Source: Glycomyces sp. YM15
Lineage (GTDB): Bacteria > Actinomycetota > Actinomycetes > Mycobacteriales > Micromonosporaceae
Length of the DNA: 60,879 bases
NCBI RefSeq assembly: GCF_016918015.1
Contig: NZ_JAERMK010000003.1
Span: forward strand, 72,576 to 133,454
Direction of reading: 5' to 3'
This document shows, piece after piece, positions 36,695 through 44,177 of the stretch (position 1 is the stretch's first letter; each line of letters opens with the position of its first letter). The position numbers and the translations under genes were made by a program. A model generated the notes under the pieces. That model did no database searches and was not told the DNA's origin. It saw only the letters and a program-made list of their open reading frames with translations.

Positions 36695-38770
36695 TCAATC
36701 GGCGGGGTCGAGCAATGCCGCGAGATCGTCTGCGCCTAGGTACTGACGGCGGTCTGCAATGCCCGCTTCGCTGAATCGGATCCCATCAGCCTCGAGGTGT
36801 TCTCGCGCCTTCTCTGCGCCTGAACCGTCGGCGTATCTGAAACCTTCGGCGACCTTGCCCTCGGCGATGAGCACTCTGTGCGCATTGAAGATGCTCGGGT
36901 TCTCCTTCAGATGGCTGCCCACGGCTTGGGCGGCAGACCCGATGAGTCGTGCGACGGCGCCATAGCTGGTCCAGGAAGCATGCGGCAGTGCCGCAAGGAC
37001 CTCGTGCATTTTTTGCCAGTCGCGTCGGCGAGTAGCTTCGCCAACTCCTGCTAGTGGGGCCGGCCAGATCCTGATCGCACGGTCGGCGAGATCGTCGGCT
37101 CGGGCGCGGATCTCGGCGGCACCCCACTTCGGTGCCTCGGCGATCTCACGATTGGCCTCGAGATGGCTCAGGTCGAAGATCTGGCGTTTGCGTTTGAACG
37201 GGTGATTCGACAGGTCCGCGTTCATGGCGGTGAGGGTCAGGTTTCCGATCGTGTGCACCAGGCTCTGATGCAGGTCCTCTGGCGTCTCGTCCTCCCCGCA
37301 CTCTGCGGCGAGCTGATTGAACCAGTCTTCGGACGGCTTCTGAGGTAGGACGTGCTCGATCGTGTACTGCGTGCTCGCGAAGTTGACCGGCTCGGGGTGT
37401 CCGTAGGACTCTTCCAGGTACTGGAGGATGTACCGGCGCTGCGATCCGCGGCCGCGTTGGTAGAACGGGCTGAGCTGGAACTGTTCACGGATTTCGGCAT
37501 CCGTCGGCCAGTATCGGCGTTTGGCGGACAGGAGCCGGTGTATGCCGTCGATGGGAGAGGGTTCGGCAGCGAGTTGCGATGGCAGCGCGAGGAAGATCCT
37601 GTTGAGGCTGTGGGTCGGCACCCAGGCGATCATGCGACGCACCAGGAAGCTCTCGATCAGGGCAAGACCTCGCGCGACCTGTTCAGAGGTGATCGCCCCC
37701 GCGTCACGTTGATCGAGGAGGTAGAGCATGGCGGGCTCAGCAGTGGTTGCGCCCCATTGCCGAAGTCGATGCAGATGCTCGCTGACGACTCGATCGGGTT
37801 CCCGGCGAGGGTGGATCATGAGCGCGAACAGATGGGACCGGCGATTCAGTTGCTCGACGTACCTAATGATGGTGTCATGGTCTTCGCCGTTGCGGGCGAA
37901 CCACTTGACTTGTTCGCTGTATAGGTCTTCTGCACGGGGGTTCTCGACGCCGAGTAGCGCCATTTGAAGGAGGAGAAGGCGGCTCAGCTGGTCTTCGTCG
38001 GAACTGCGGGTGTCGAGCACCGATTCGATGGGTTGCCAGTGGTCGCGGTGGACTTGGTCGGCTACCTCGCCCAGCCTCATGAAGAGGTAGTTCTTCAGCA
38101 GGTCTGCTTGGCTCAGGCGCAGCCCGGTGTTGTTGAGCGACTCGTAGATGCGGTGGGCGTTCTCGTCGGCCCCCACCGTGATGCTGACGAGATTGAGCCG
38201 TTCTCCGATGACCTTCTCGATGTGGAAGATGTCGTACGGGTCGGCAGGATCATCCACAGCCGCGAGCTTTTGCATGAAGAACCGATAGGCGCGGGTGATT
38301 GCCGATCCTTCGTCCGGATGGTGCAGTCCGAGCATGACGGCCCGGTAGGCCTCTCGATCCTGTTGCGTCGGAATGAGCCGGAACCGGTCATCGCCTTCGC
38401 TGCGGGTGTTGAGGAGGAACTCCGCGTTGATTCGAGCTCTCGCGTCCGAGTCCCCGCTCGCCTCCTGATAATCCCTGAGCGCCGCGAGTGCGATGGTGAG
38501 CGTGGTGAGGCGTTGCTGACCGTCCACGACGATGTAGCGGGGAAATCGGGCTTCGGTCAGCGGCGACGTTGCGAGGACCACTGCGCCGAGGAAGTGGTTC
38601 GGTGAGCCGCTGTCCGCTGCCATGCTCTCGGCCTGGCTGAGGATGTCTTTCCAGAGCGTGCCAAGCTGCTTCGTCCCCCAGGAGTACACCCGCTGATAGA
38701 GCGGTACCTGGTACTGCTGACGGTCTCGGCCGATGAGGTCGAAAAGATTGTCTTCGGAGGCTTTCATCAA
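36695..38770 (-). CDS. DUF262-DUF1524 nuclease fused to an alkyltransferase-like domain (probable type IV restriction)
   Basis: The 691-residue protein has a GmrS-like DUF262 domain with YIVVDGQQRLTTL (DGQQR at 83-87). A helical middle follows, then a GmrD-like DUF1524 His-Me nuclease domain (TIEHVLPQ at about 470-477, HTIGNLTLTAMNADLSNHPFKRK). Residues about 585-675 match the DNA-binding domain of O6-alkylguanine transferases (VLAALPHASWTSYGAVARLIG, AVGSHLKENPSIF). The catalytic PCHRV is NAHRV (629-633), so it can bind but not dealkylate, like ATL proteins. DUF262/DUF1524 enzymes cut modified phage DNA; the ATL domain may be the modification reader (inference). It is divergent from the 169-residue gene. 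Confidence 0.85.
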   Translation of the reverse strand: MMKASEDNLFDLIGRDRQQYQVPLYQRVYSWGTKQLGTLWKDILSQAESMAADSGSPNHFLGAVVLATSPLTEARFPRYIVVDGQQRLTTLTIALAALRDYQEASGDSDARARINAEFLLNTRSEGDDRFRLIPTQQDREAYRAVMLGLHHPDEGSAITRAYRFFMQKLAAVDDPADPYDIFHIEKVIGERLNLVSITVGADENAHRIYESLNNTGLRLSQADLLKNYLFMRLGEVADQVHRDHWQPIESVLDTRSSDEDQLSRLLLLQMALLGVENPRAEDLYSEQVKWFARNGEDHDTIIRYVEQLNRRSHLFALMIHPRREPDRVVSEHLHRLRQWGATTAEPAMLYLLDQRDAGAITSEQVARGLALIESFLVRRMIAWVPTHSLNRIFLALPSQLAAEPSPIDGIHRLLSAKRRYWPTDAEIREQFQLSPFYQRGRGSQRRYILQYLEESYGHPEPVNFASTQYTIEHVLPQKPSEDWFNQLAAECGEDETPEDLHQSLVHTIGNLTLTAMNADLSNHPFKRKRQIFDLSHLEANREIAEAPKWGAAEIRARADDLADRAIRIWPAPLAGVGEATRRRDWQKMHEVLAALPHASWTSYGAVARLIGSAAQAVGSHLKENPSIFNAHRVLIAEGKVAEGFRYADGSGAEKAREHLEADGIRFSEAGIADRRQYLGADDLAALLDPAD

Positions 38771-38916
38771 TCTCCAACAGGCCGTAGGGGTCTGATGACA
38801 CGGTACCTCTTAACAACAGACGCTCCGCCAGGCCCCTTTTCGAAATGCTTGACAGGAGGTTCCAGCCAAAAGGACGAAATGATCATCGAAAGTACTTTTG
38901 ATATCTCTCTTCACTT

Positions 38917-38934
38917 TGGCATACAGGTTTGCCA
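38917..38934. promoter_or_regulatory. Inverted repeat in the AT-rich divergent promoter region
   Basis: TGGCA-N8-TGCCA lies in the 194-bp, AT-rich gap between the nuclease gene and the divergent 169-residue gene. A TTGACA hexamer occurs at 38849-38854 without a convincing -10. Candidate control site only. Confidence 0.3.
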
Positions 38935-38964
38935 GAGTGTTTTTTGTTGTTCCAGACTTGACCT

Positions 38965-39474
38965 ATGCAGCGACTGATTCGTGTCTTCGAGGATTTCGTC
39001 TATCGATTCGATCGTGGTGTCGATGTGCCGTTGGAAGCGGCGCATGCCCTGGTTCGCGGCCTTGAAACTCCGGGCCTGGTCGAACTCGCCGGGATGCATC
39101 GCAATCAGACACTCGACATCGAGGATCTGATCCCACAGGTCATCGACGAACTTGGCATTGCCATCGCTGCGCGCAGCACGGTGGTCGAGCGGCGGGCGAG
39201 CGAGATTGCGTCCGGCTACCTCGCCGGCGATATCGCGTTCATCGACGGGCTCTCGGGTGTGTTGTCCTGGCAGACCCAGTATTTCGAGGAAGGCTACGGA
39301 TATCGGTGCTGTGATTCGATGCTTTGGCTTGAGCCGTGGCTCATCTCCGTTGACGACGACGGCGACACGACCTACTGGTTCGGCTCGCAAGCTGCCGCCA
39401 AGGAGGCGTTCAGGGAGCACTGTTCAGCGATGGTCGAAGGCCGCAAATGCCCGAAGCCCGAGAAGAGCCGCTAG
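38965..39474 (+). CDS. Hypothetical protein divergent from the nuclease-ATL gene
   Basis: The 169-residue product begins MQRLIRVFEDFVYRFDRGVD. The segment EAAHALVRGLETPGLVELAG followed by DELGI resembles short actinobacterial proteins of unknown function. The C-terminal half is acidic and aromatic (DSMLWLEPWLISVDDDGDT) and ends with a Lys-rich tail. No domain is assigned. No ribosome-binding site is seen before the ATG. The position opposite a probable defence nuclease suggests an accessory or control role, but nothing in its sequence shows this. It ends 3 bp from the convergent HTH gene. Confidence 0.6.
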   Translation: MQRLIRVFEDFVYRFDRGVDVPLEAAHALVRGLETPGLVELAGMHRNQTLDIEDLIPQVIDELGIAIAARSTVVERRASEIASGYLAGDIAFIDGLSGVLSWQTQYFEEGYGYRCCDSMLWLEPWLISVDDDGDTTYWFGSQAAAKEAFREHCSAMVEGRKCPKPEKSR

Positions 39475-39477
39475 CGG

Positions 39478-39762
39478 TCACCTCGTGCTCCGTGACGCTC
39501 GAAGCAGTCTCTTGATGCTGGAGAGGCTGATCCCGTGGCGGTCGGCGAGGACCTGTTGGCGGACACCCTCTCGGTACGCGGACACGATGGCGCTCCTGAC
39601 TTCGTCGGACAGGCGGCGGTTTAGCGCCCAGGCGGTGACGGTGCTTTGGGGTGATGGCGCGGGGTCAGGATTTTTGACGGGCCGGGTGAACAGGTCGGGG
39701 AGCTGGTTTGCGTGGGTGTTGAGCTGGGGTGATGGGTTCAAGTAGGCCGTTGCAAGCTCCAC
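39478..39762 (-). CDS. Small HTH protein starting inside the att repeat (copy 2)
   Basis: The 94-residue product begins VELATAYLNPSPQLNTHANQ at a GTG inside the complement of the core AAGCTCCACA. It shares with copy 1 the segments LPDLFTRP-(two residues)-NPDP and RRLSDEVRSAIVSAYREGV, then GISLSSIKRLL, a Hin/resolvase-type helix-turn-helix. It ends just after the HTH, probably the native end of the family. The strong conservation at protein level with different wobble bases argues that it is a real gene. It converges on the 169-residue gene. Confidence 0.65.
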   Translation of the reverse strand: MELATAYLNPSPQLNTHANQLPDLFTRPVKNPDPAPSPQSTVTAWALNRRLSDEVRSAIVSAYREGVRQQVLADRHGISLSSIKRLLRASRSTR

Positions 39763-39809
39763 AGAATCGGATATTCAGTATGAGAGCGGTCATCAGATTG
39801 GTGGCCGCT
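39754..39809 (+). repeat. att-like repeat 2
   Basis: The core AAGCTCCACA (39754-39763) is followed by AGCGGTCATC-AGATT-GGTGGCCGCT (39785-39809). Two stem positions differ from copy 1 but remain paired in RNA as G-U wobbles. Confidence 0.75.
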
Positions 39810-39987
39810 CGCTGCTATCTCAAAGGCGATGCTCGGCGAGAAGACCTCGCGGTGGTTGTCGACCCTGAAGTGCTGGGCTACTAAGAGCGTGTCTCAGTTG
39901 GCGGTTCGATCCGGTCCCAGGTGATGGCGACCGGCTGTATAGCCGGTCAACACTCTTACGCGCTCGCTGCTCGCGCGGACCTGTCTT

Positions 39988-40302
39988 CTACCCCTCGGGG
40001 TAGAAGAGGAACAGTCTGCAGCCCGTGGTCGATTGCGGTACGTGGCTGGAGCCGGCCGGGCAGTGGATGAACGATCCGGCGGGGTAGTCGCGGACCCCGT
40101 CGTTGAACACTCCGGAGACGACGAAGACTTCTTCTGGGCCTGGTTCGTGGATGTCGAGGTTCGGCCATACAGCGCCCGGCGCGATGTCGACGACGTAGGA
40201 CTTGCGATCGGCCGGTCCCTGCCACATCTGGCGCAGGGTGATGCCGTCAGTGAACTGGTGGGCCGGAACCTCGTCGACGTGCGACCAAACCATCTCGGCC
40301 AT
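39988..40302 (-). CDS. Cupin-domain protein (IS passenger)
   Basis: The 104-residue product starts MAEMVWSHVDEVPAHQ after a GGAGG site and is one cupin barrel. LDIHEPGPEEVFVVSG is motif 1 with His and Glu ligands, and PAGSFIHCPAGSSHVP is motif 2 with a His. The pattern resembles ChrR-type or anti-sigma cupins that bind zinc or another metal. It is divergent from the arsR gene with an AT-rich palindromic gap of about 30 bp, so it is probably repressed by that regulator. Its substrate or ligand is unknown. Confidence 0.8.
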   Translation of the reverse strand: MAEMVWSHVDEVPAHQFTDGITLRQMWQGPADRKSYVVDIAPGAVWPNLDIHEPGPEEVFVVSGVFNDGVRDYPAGSFIHCPAGSSHVPQSTTGCRLFLFYPEG

Positions 40303-40310
40303 CGGACCTC

Positions 40311-40334
40311 CATATATCAGTAGATGATGATATG
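40311..40334. promoter_or_regulatory. AT-rich operator candidate between cupin and arsR
   Basis: The 24-bp stretch has imperfect dyad symmetry: CATATATCA on the left and TGATGATATG on the right. It is far richer in A and T than its surroundings and lies at the divergent start sites, as expected for an ArsR/SmtB operator. Confidence 0.45.
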
Positions 40335-40646
40335 AAGAGAATATATCATTGTCTCCTGATGGATTACCGTGACGTTGACGACCGCTTGTTCGACATCGGC
40401 AAAGCCCTGAGCTGCCGCCTCCGCCTGGCACTGCTGCACGCACTCGCCACCGGCGACGCATCGGTCGGCGAGCTGGTCACCAGCACCGGCTCCACCCAGC
40501 CGAACGTTTCCAATCACCTTGCCGTGCTGCGAGACGCCGGTCTGGTCGCCGCCGACCGCAACGGCCGCGTGATGCGATACCGGCTGGCCTCGCCAAGAGT
40601 TCGCGACCTGGTCAAAGCCCTCAACGATGTCACCGACGAGCATTGA
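40332..40646 (+). CDS. ArsR-family transcriptional regulator (IS passenger)
   Basis: The 104-residue winged-helix regulator has the ArsR pattern: LSCRLRLALLHALATGDASVG, then the recognition helix TQPNVSNHLAVLRDAGLV and the wing RNGRVMRYRL. The ELVCxC metal box is missing (VGELVTSTG), so it senses something other than metal through that site, or another signal. The start at 40332 overlaps the operator candidate; ATG 40359 (MDYRDVDD) is an alternative. It is paired with the cupin gene inside the IS5-type element. Confidence 0.82.
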   Translation: MKRIYHCLLMDYRDVDDRLFDIGKALSCRLRLALLHALATGDASVGELVTSTGSTQPNVSNHLAVLRDAGLVAADRNGRVMRYRLASPRVRDLVKALNDVTDEH

Positions 40647-40697
40647 CCGGCTGCCTACCGGGAACATGGGCGGTCGCGGGGCGCGCGAGGGGACCTG

Positions 40698-41529
40698 CTA
40701 CTTCACGAGTTTCTTGTAGCAGGTGATGGCGGCTGCGAGGGCGAGGAATGCGGCGAAGAGGTGGCCGTGGCGCTCATATCGGATGGTCAGGCGGCGGTAG
40801 CCGCCGAGCCAGGCGATGGTGCGTTCGACGGCCCAGCGGTGGCGGCCGAGCCGAGTCGAGGACTCGATGCCGCGGCGCGCGATGCGGTCGCCGATCCGGC
40901 GCTCGCGCAGTGCGCGATGGCAGTCGGGGATGTCGTAGGCCTTGTCGGCGTGGAGCTTCGCCGGTTTGCGGCGGCGTGGCCCGCGCCGAGACCGGATCTT
41001 GGGATGCCCTGAACGAGCAGCTCCAGTGCTTGGGAGTCGTGGAGGTTCGCGGCGGACACCGCCAGGGCCAGGGGTAGCCCGTTCCGGTCGGTGAGAATGT
41101 GGACCTTCGAGCCTGCTTTGCCGCGATCGACCGGGTTTGGGCCAGTCAGCGATCCCCCTTTTTGGCGCGCATGCTCGCGGCGTCGACGATCGCCCTTGAC
41201 CAGTCGATCTCGCCGGCGGCGCCGAGCCGGTCGAGGACCGATCGGTGGAGCTTCGCCCACAGCCCGGCCTCGGACCATTCGGTGAACCGGCGGTGCGCGG
41301 TCTGGTGCGAGACGCCGAAGGAGGGCGGCAAGTGTCGCCAAGCGACACCGCTGGTCAACACGAACACGATCGCGCAGAACACGGCCCGGTCATCGGCCCG
41401 GGCGATTCCGCCGCCCTGCGCGCGCTTCGGCGCGACCGGAACCAGCGGCTCGACCATGTCCCAAAGACCGTCGGGTACAAGACGTTTCGCGAACTTGTCC
41501 ACACCTGAGTAATACCAGATGCCTTGCAC
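40698..41529 (-). pseudogene. IS5-family DDE transposase, frameshifted
   Basis: Three frames together encode a complete IS5/IS427-type transposase. Frame 1 (from 41529) reads KRLVPDGLWDMVEPLVP to IVDAASMRAKKG. A -1 shift at the A5G5 run near 41155 continues with SLTGPNPVDRGKAGSKVHIL, which can be programmed frameshifting. A second change of frame near 41000-41003 (after LELLVQGIP) leads to RRRKPAKLHADKAYD and the ending GRHRWAVERTIAWLGGYRRL. The second break is not at a slippery run and looks like a one-base deletion that inactivates the gene. The DDE residues are all present across the pieces. Confidence 0.85.
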
Positions 41530-41548
41530 GCCAACTGAGACACGCTCT

Positions 41549-42059
41549 AACTGACCCGATGTGTCGCAGACAGCCTGAGGGATCCTCGATCAGATTGGAT
41601 CGGCACCTGTTCATCGCCACCTCCTGCATCACCGCCGACTCGGCCGAGCGCTTCTGGCTCTCCGCGACCGCGCCACGATCGTCGGCTCCCGCATCGAGAT
41701 CTGAACGCTCACAGGCCAGCGTGACCGCGAACCCAATTAGGAGGCTGACCGCGGCCCGGCCGATGAGCGTCAGGTCCCGTTGCAGAACGCCGCAACGGGG
41801 GCCGAAGCCGGGGCCGAGGACCATGCGCCGACGATGAGGATCGGCTGGTCCAGCAGGGCACCAATGACCGGCACCGAGCAGGACCCAAATCGAGCACCAC
41901 GGCTGCGATGGTGATCCCGGGCATGCGCTCGGCTAGGGGCATGAGGGGGTACGGGCGCTGGGTAGGTCATGTCGTGGGATTCCAACGGGTCAGGCACTTG
42001 TCGATTGCGACAGCGAGTTCGCGCTGCCGGGTCGCGGGGCGGCCCGGCAGCGCACGGTC
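41549..42059 (-). pseudogene. Decayed coding remnants right of the IS
   Basis: Two degraded minus-strand pieces can be read. A lipoprotein-like N-terminus (LIGRAAVSLLIGFAVTLAC and an acidic continuation) runs into the IS end and is cut by it. Upstream, frame-shifted fragments (MTYPAPVPP; MPGITIAAVVLDLG; VPVIGALLDQPILIVGAW) look like a small DUF4190-type membrane protein split across two frames. No intact gene is present. Confidence 0.4.
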
Positions 42060-42707
42060 CTAACGGTTCAACGGGGTCTCATCCACCACAGCTTCGAAGT
42101 TGAAGCTGCCGGCCTCGACGTCGATGCTGGTGACCGTGATGGTGATGGTGTACTCCGCGTCTGTTGAGACGTCGATCAGCACGCAGGAGTGGATCGCACC
42201 CTCATACAGGGTCCTCGTAGTGGCGTCGCCACAGTCGATGTCGTTGCCCGCCCCCCATTCGGCCGCCACCGCGTCTGCGACCGCCGCGGCGAAGTCTGGG
42301 GCGGGAACCACGATGCTGTTCGCGTCGGCGGCCGTTGCCGAGGTGTCGGCCTCGGCGGGATCGGAGGTCGGGTCCTCGCTGGGGGCGTTGTTGGGCTCAG
42401 AGGCCACTTCCACGCTGATCTCGTATTCCCTGCCTTCGACGCTGGTGAAGGTGATGATGGCGTCGTATTCGGCGCCGGTCTTGGTGGAGGTCGCCACGCA
42501 GTCGACCTCCTTGCCTTCACTGACGATGATCGAGTCGTCGTCGCCGCAGTCGAGGTCGGGACGCGATCCGGTCTGCTTCTCCAGGGCGTCCGCGGCCAGT
42601 TCGGCGAGTTCTCCGCCGGAAACCGTGGGGCCGGCTTCGGCAGTGCACGCCGCGAGTCCGAGGAGGGCGAGGACAAAGGGCAGGGCCGCTAGTTTTCGGC
42701 TGGGCAC
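42060..42707 (-). CDS. Putative lipoprotein with two DUF4333-like domains
   Basis: From the GTG at 42707 (AAAGG upstream) the product is 215 residues. The signal peptide ends with the lipobox LLGLAAC. Two similar beta-rich modules follow, each with a Cys pair: DLDCGDDDSIIVSEGKEVDC and DIDCGDATT then GAIHSC. A Ser/Asp/Ala-rich linker separates them. The pattern fits DUF4333 domains, which are common in surface lipoproteins of actinobacteria and of unknown function. An ATG five codons upstream is possible. It stands alone among decayed sequence. Confidence 0.75.
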   Translation of the reverse strand: MPSRKLAALPFVLALLGLAACTAEAGPTVSGGELAELAADALEKQTGSRPDLDCGDDDSIIVSEGKEVDCVATSTKTGAEYDAIITFTSVEGREYEISVEVASEPNNAPSEDPTSDPAEADTSATAADANSIVVPAPDFAAAVADAVAAEWGAGNDIDCGDATTRTLYEGAIHSCVLIDVSTDAEYTITITVTSIDVEAGSFNFEAVVDETPLNR

Positions 42708-43417
42708 AACGGGGCCTTTCATTAGCTGGGTGAGGATTGCAGTCTCCTGGCGTGCTTGACGCCTCCCGGAGGAACGGCGAGCGTTCCGCTTGCGGCGGTG
42801 CTTCGCCTCGGCCTGCTGCGGCCGTGGACGATGCCGACTTGATCCGATAACTAGGCAATTTTTCCCGCAGGATGAGTGACATACAAGGCGGGACACCGGC
42901 GGGACACCGGCAGGCCACTGCCAGCGCGAGGCGAGGGACCTCGTGACACGCGGCCAGCCGCTAACGTTCTGGATGCCGCTCCCCAACCCCCCGCGGCCCG
43001 AACTGAAGGACAAACCCTCATGGGGCAGACGCAGTACCGCGGAGCGCCGACCGGTACTGGGACCGCGGCCGGGACTGACGCGAGCCCAAGGGCTCCGTCG
43101 AAGGCGTCTTCCATCTTCTGGAATTCCCCGACGGGTCCAGCATAGTCTTGGGCATCGACAGCCCGGTCTGACAAGCGGCAGCCTCGCCTCTCGACCGGGA
43201 AACGGGGCTTGCGACGAGGGCGATGGTGCTGTTCCGCGAGTTGGCTGTGGCAGAGCCCGATGCCTTCCCCGCGAAACTTGCAGCCGCCGAGACACTCCGA
43301 ACCGTTGAAAGCGGTGTTCGAGCGGCGGGTCCGGGAGATTGCCGCCGCGTACTCGGCCGGGGAACGCGAGTTCAGCGATGCGCTGTCAGGCATCCTCGCG
43401 TTGTTCTGGCGCAGACT
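42708..43417. other. Gene-free stretch with decayed fragments
   Basis: I find no intact gene. A direct repeat GCGGGACACCG occurs twice at 42892-42914. On the plus strand a short tail (EGVFHLLEFPDGSSIVLG, stop near 43145) and a TPR-like piece (LFRELAVAEPDAFPAKLA, about 43226-43280) look like remnants of regulatory or TPR proteins. Confidence 0.4.
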
Positions 43418-43823
43418 TTGCTCCACGAGATCGTCCAGCGGGCGTCTCAGGCCACGATCTGCCTGGTCTCGGCGCAACCTGACCGACCAGATCCCGCCCG
43501 TCATCGACATCGCGATCCCGCGAGGCCACCGCCGCCCCGTCACCGAAGCGCCGGTCGCCTGGCATTCCTTCGATCCCGAGACCTTCACCGTCGGTCGCAC
43601 CGAATTGGAGCTCGATGAGGAAACCGCGATCGGTCTATATGGACCCGAACGGAGCATCATCGACGCTTTTCGTCTGCGACAACTCGAAGGCCATGAACTC
43701 GCTGTCGAGGCCGAACGATGGCTGCGTCGCCCTGCGACATCCCCGGCCGCCATCCTTGCCATGGCCAGCGACTTCCCGAAAGCGCGCCCCGCGCTGCAGA
43801 ACGCCTTGGAGATCCTGCTGTGA
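43418..43823 (+). pseudogene. AbiEi-type antitoxin remnant
   Basis: LLHEIVQRASQATICLVSA (43418 onward) continues, after a small deletion that changes frame, as LTDQIPPVIDIAIPRGHRRP and GLYGPERSIIDAFRLRQLEG to the stop. These are the core and C-terminal motifs of the AbiEi antitoxin of type IV toxin-antitoxin systems. The N-terminal winged-helix part is missing and the frame is broken, so it is not functional. Confidence 0.7.
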
Positions 43824-43942
43824 ACGAGCGACCGACCCGAGCGACCGCAGCCGACCGCGCCTACCTCGATCTGCAGAACCTCGCCCGCCGCGACCGTCCG
43901 CTGGCGGTTAGTGGTCGAGGATCTGGTGTGCCAGATCCCTGA
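43820..43942 (+). pseudogene. AbiEii toxin 5' remnant
   Basis: A GTG overlapping the AbiEi stop (GTGA) begins VNERPTRATAADRAYLDLQN, the N-terminus I associate with AbiEii nucleotidyltransferase toxins. Homology ends near 43905 and the frame stops at 43942; the nucleotidyltransferase core is gone. Confidence 0.6.
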
Positions 43943-44177
43943 CGCGGCTGCGTGGTCCGCGCCAGCGCGACCGTCGCGGTGCCGATGACCGCGGCCGCGC
44001 CCGCCGCGGTGCCATCGTCCAGTCGCTGTCCGGGTTCGGCTTCGCGCTCCTGAGCGCGCCCCTGCTGATCGCGACCATCGGCGGGCCCGAGGCCGTATCG
44101 ATGGTCGCGATCGCAGGGACACCTGCAACGTCGCCGTCCTTGTCGTGCTTAACAATCTGCGAGACGGCACGCCGTAG
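43943..44177. other. No gene recognised
   Basis: The 235 bases between the AbiEii remnant and the esterase gene hold short open frames without family resemblance. Nothing else is seen. Confidence 0.4.

Larger units (their letters stand above)
36610..39753 (+). mobile_element. Module 2 of the tRNA-Ala island
   Basis: This is the 3.1-kb segment between att-like repeats 1 and 2. It contains the DUF262/DUF1524/ATL gene on the minus strand, a divergent 169-residue gene, and the second small HTH gene on the minus strand. The layout is the same as module 1 (cargo, then HTH gene, then repeat) with different cargo. The DNA around 38830-38960 is clearly richer in A and T than the surrounding genome. 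Confidence 0.6.
39885..41547. mobile_element. IS5-family element carrying cupin and ArsR passenger genes
   Basis: Perfect 19-bp terminal inverted repeats (GAGCGTGTCTCAGTTGGCG at 39885-39903; its complement at 41529-41547) are flanked by TAA on both sides (39882-39884 and 41548-41550), a 3-bp target duplication of the TNA type. The 1663-bp element contains an IS5-like transposase on the minus strand (now frameshifted) next to the right end. A divergent cupin/arsR pair fills the left 0.8 kb. Passenger genes are unusual in this family. The insertion lies 75 bases after att-like repeat 2. Confidence 0.85.

Noticed and set aside
39780..39884. Small plus-strand ORF of 34 codons between repeat 2 and the IS
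   Set aside because: It starts in the terminator hairpin and has no ribosome-binding site or recognised family.
40990..41010. Second programmed frameshift in the transposase
   Set aside because: No slippery run or following hairpin is seen there; a simple deletion explains it better.
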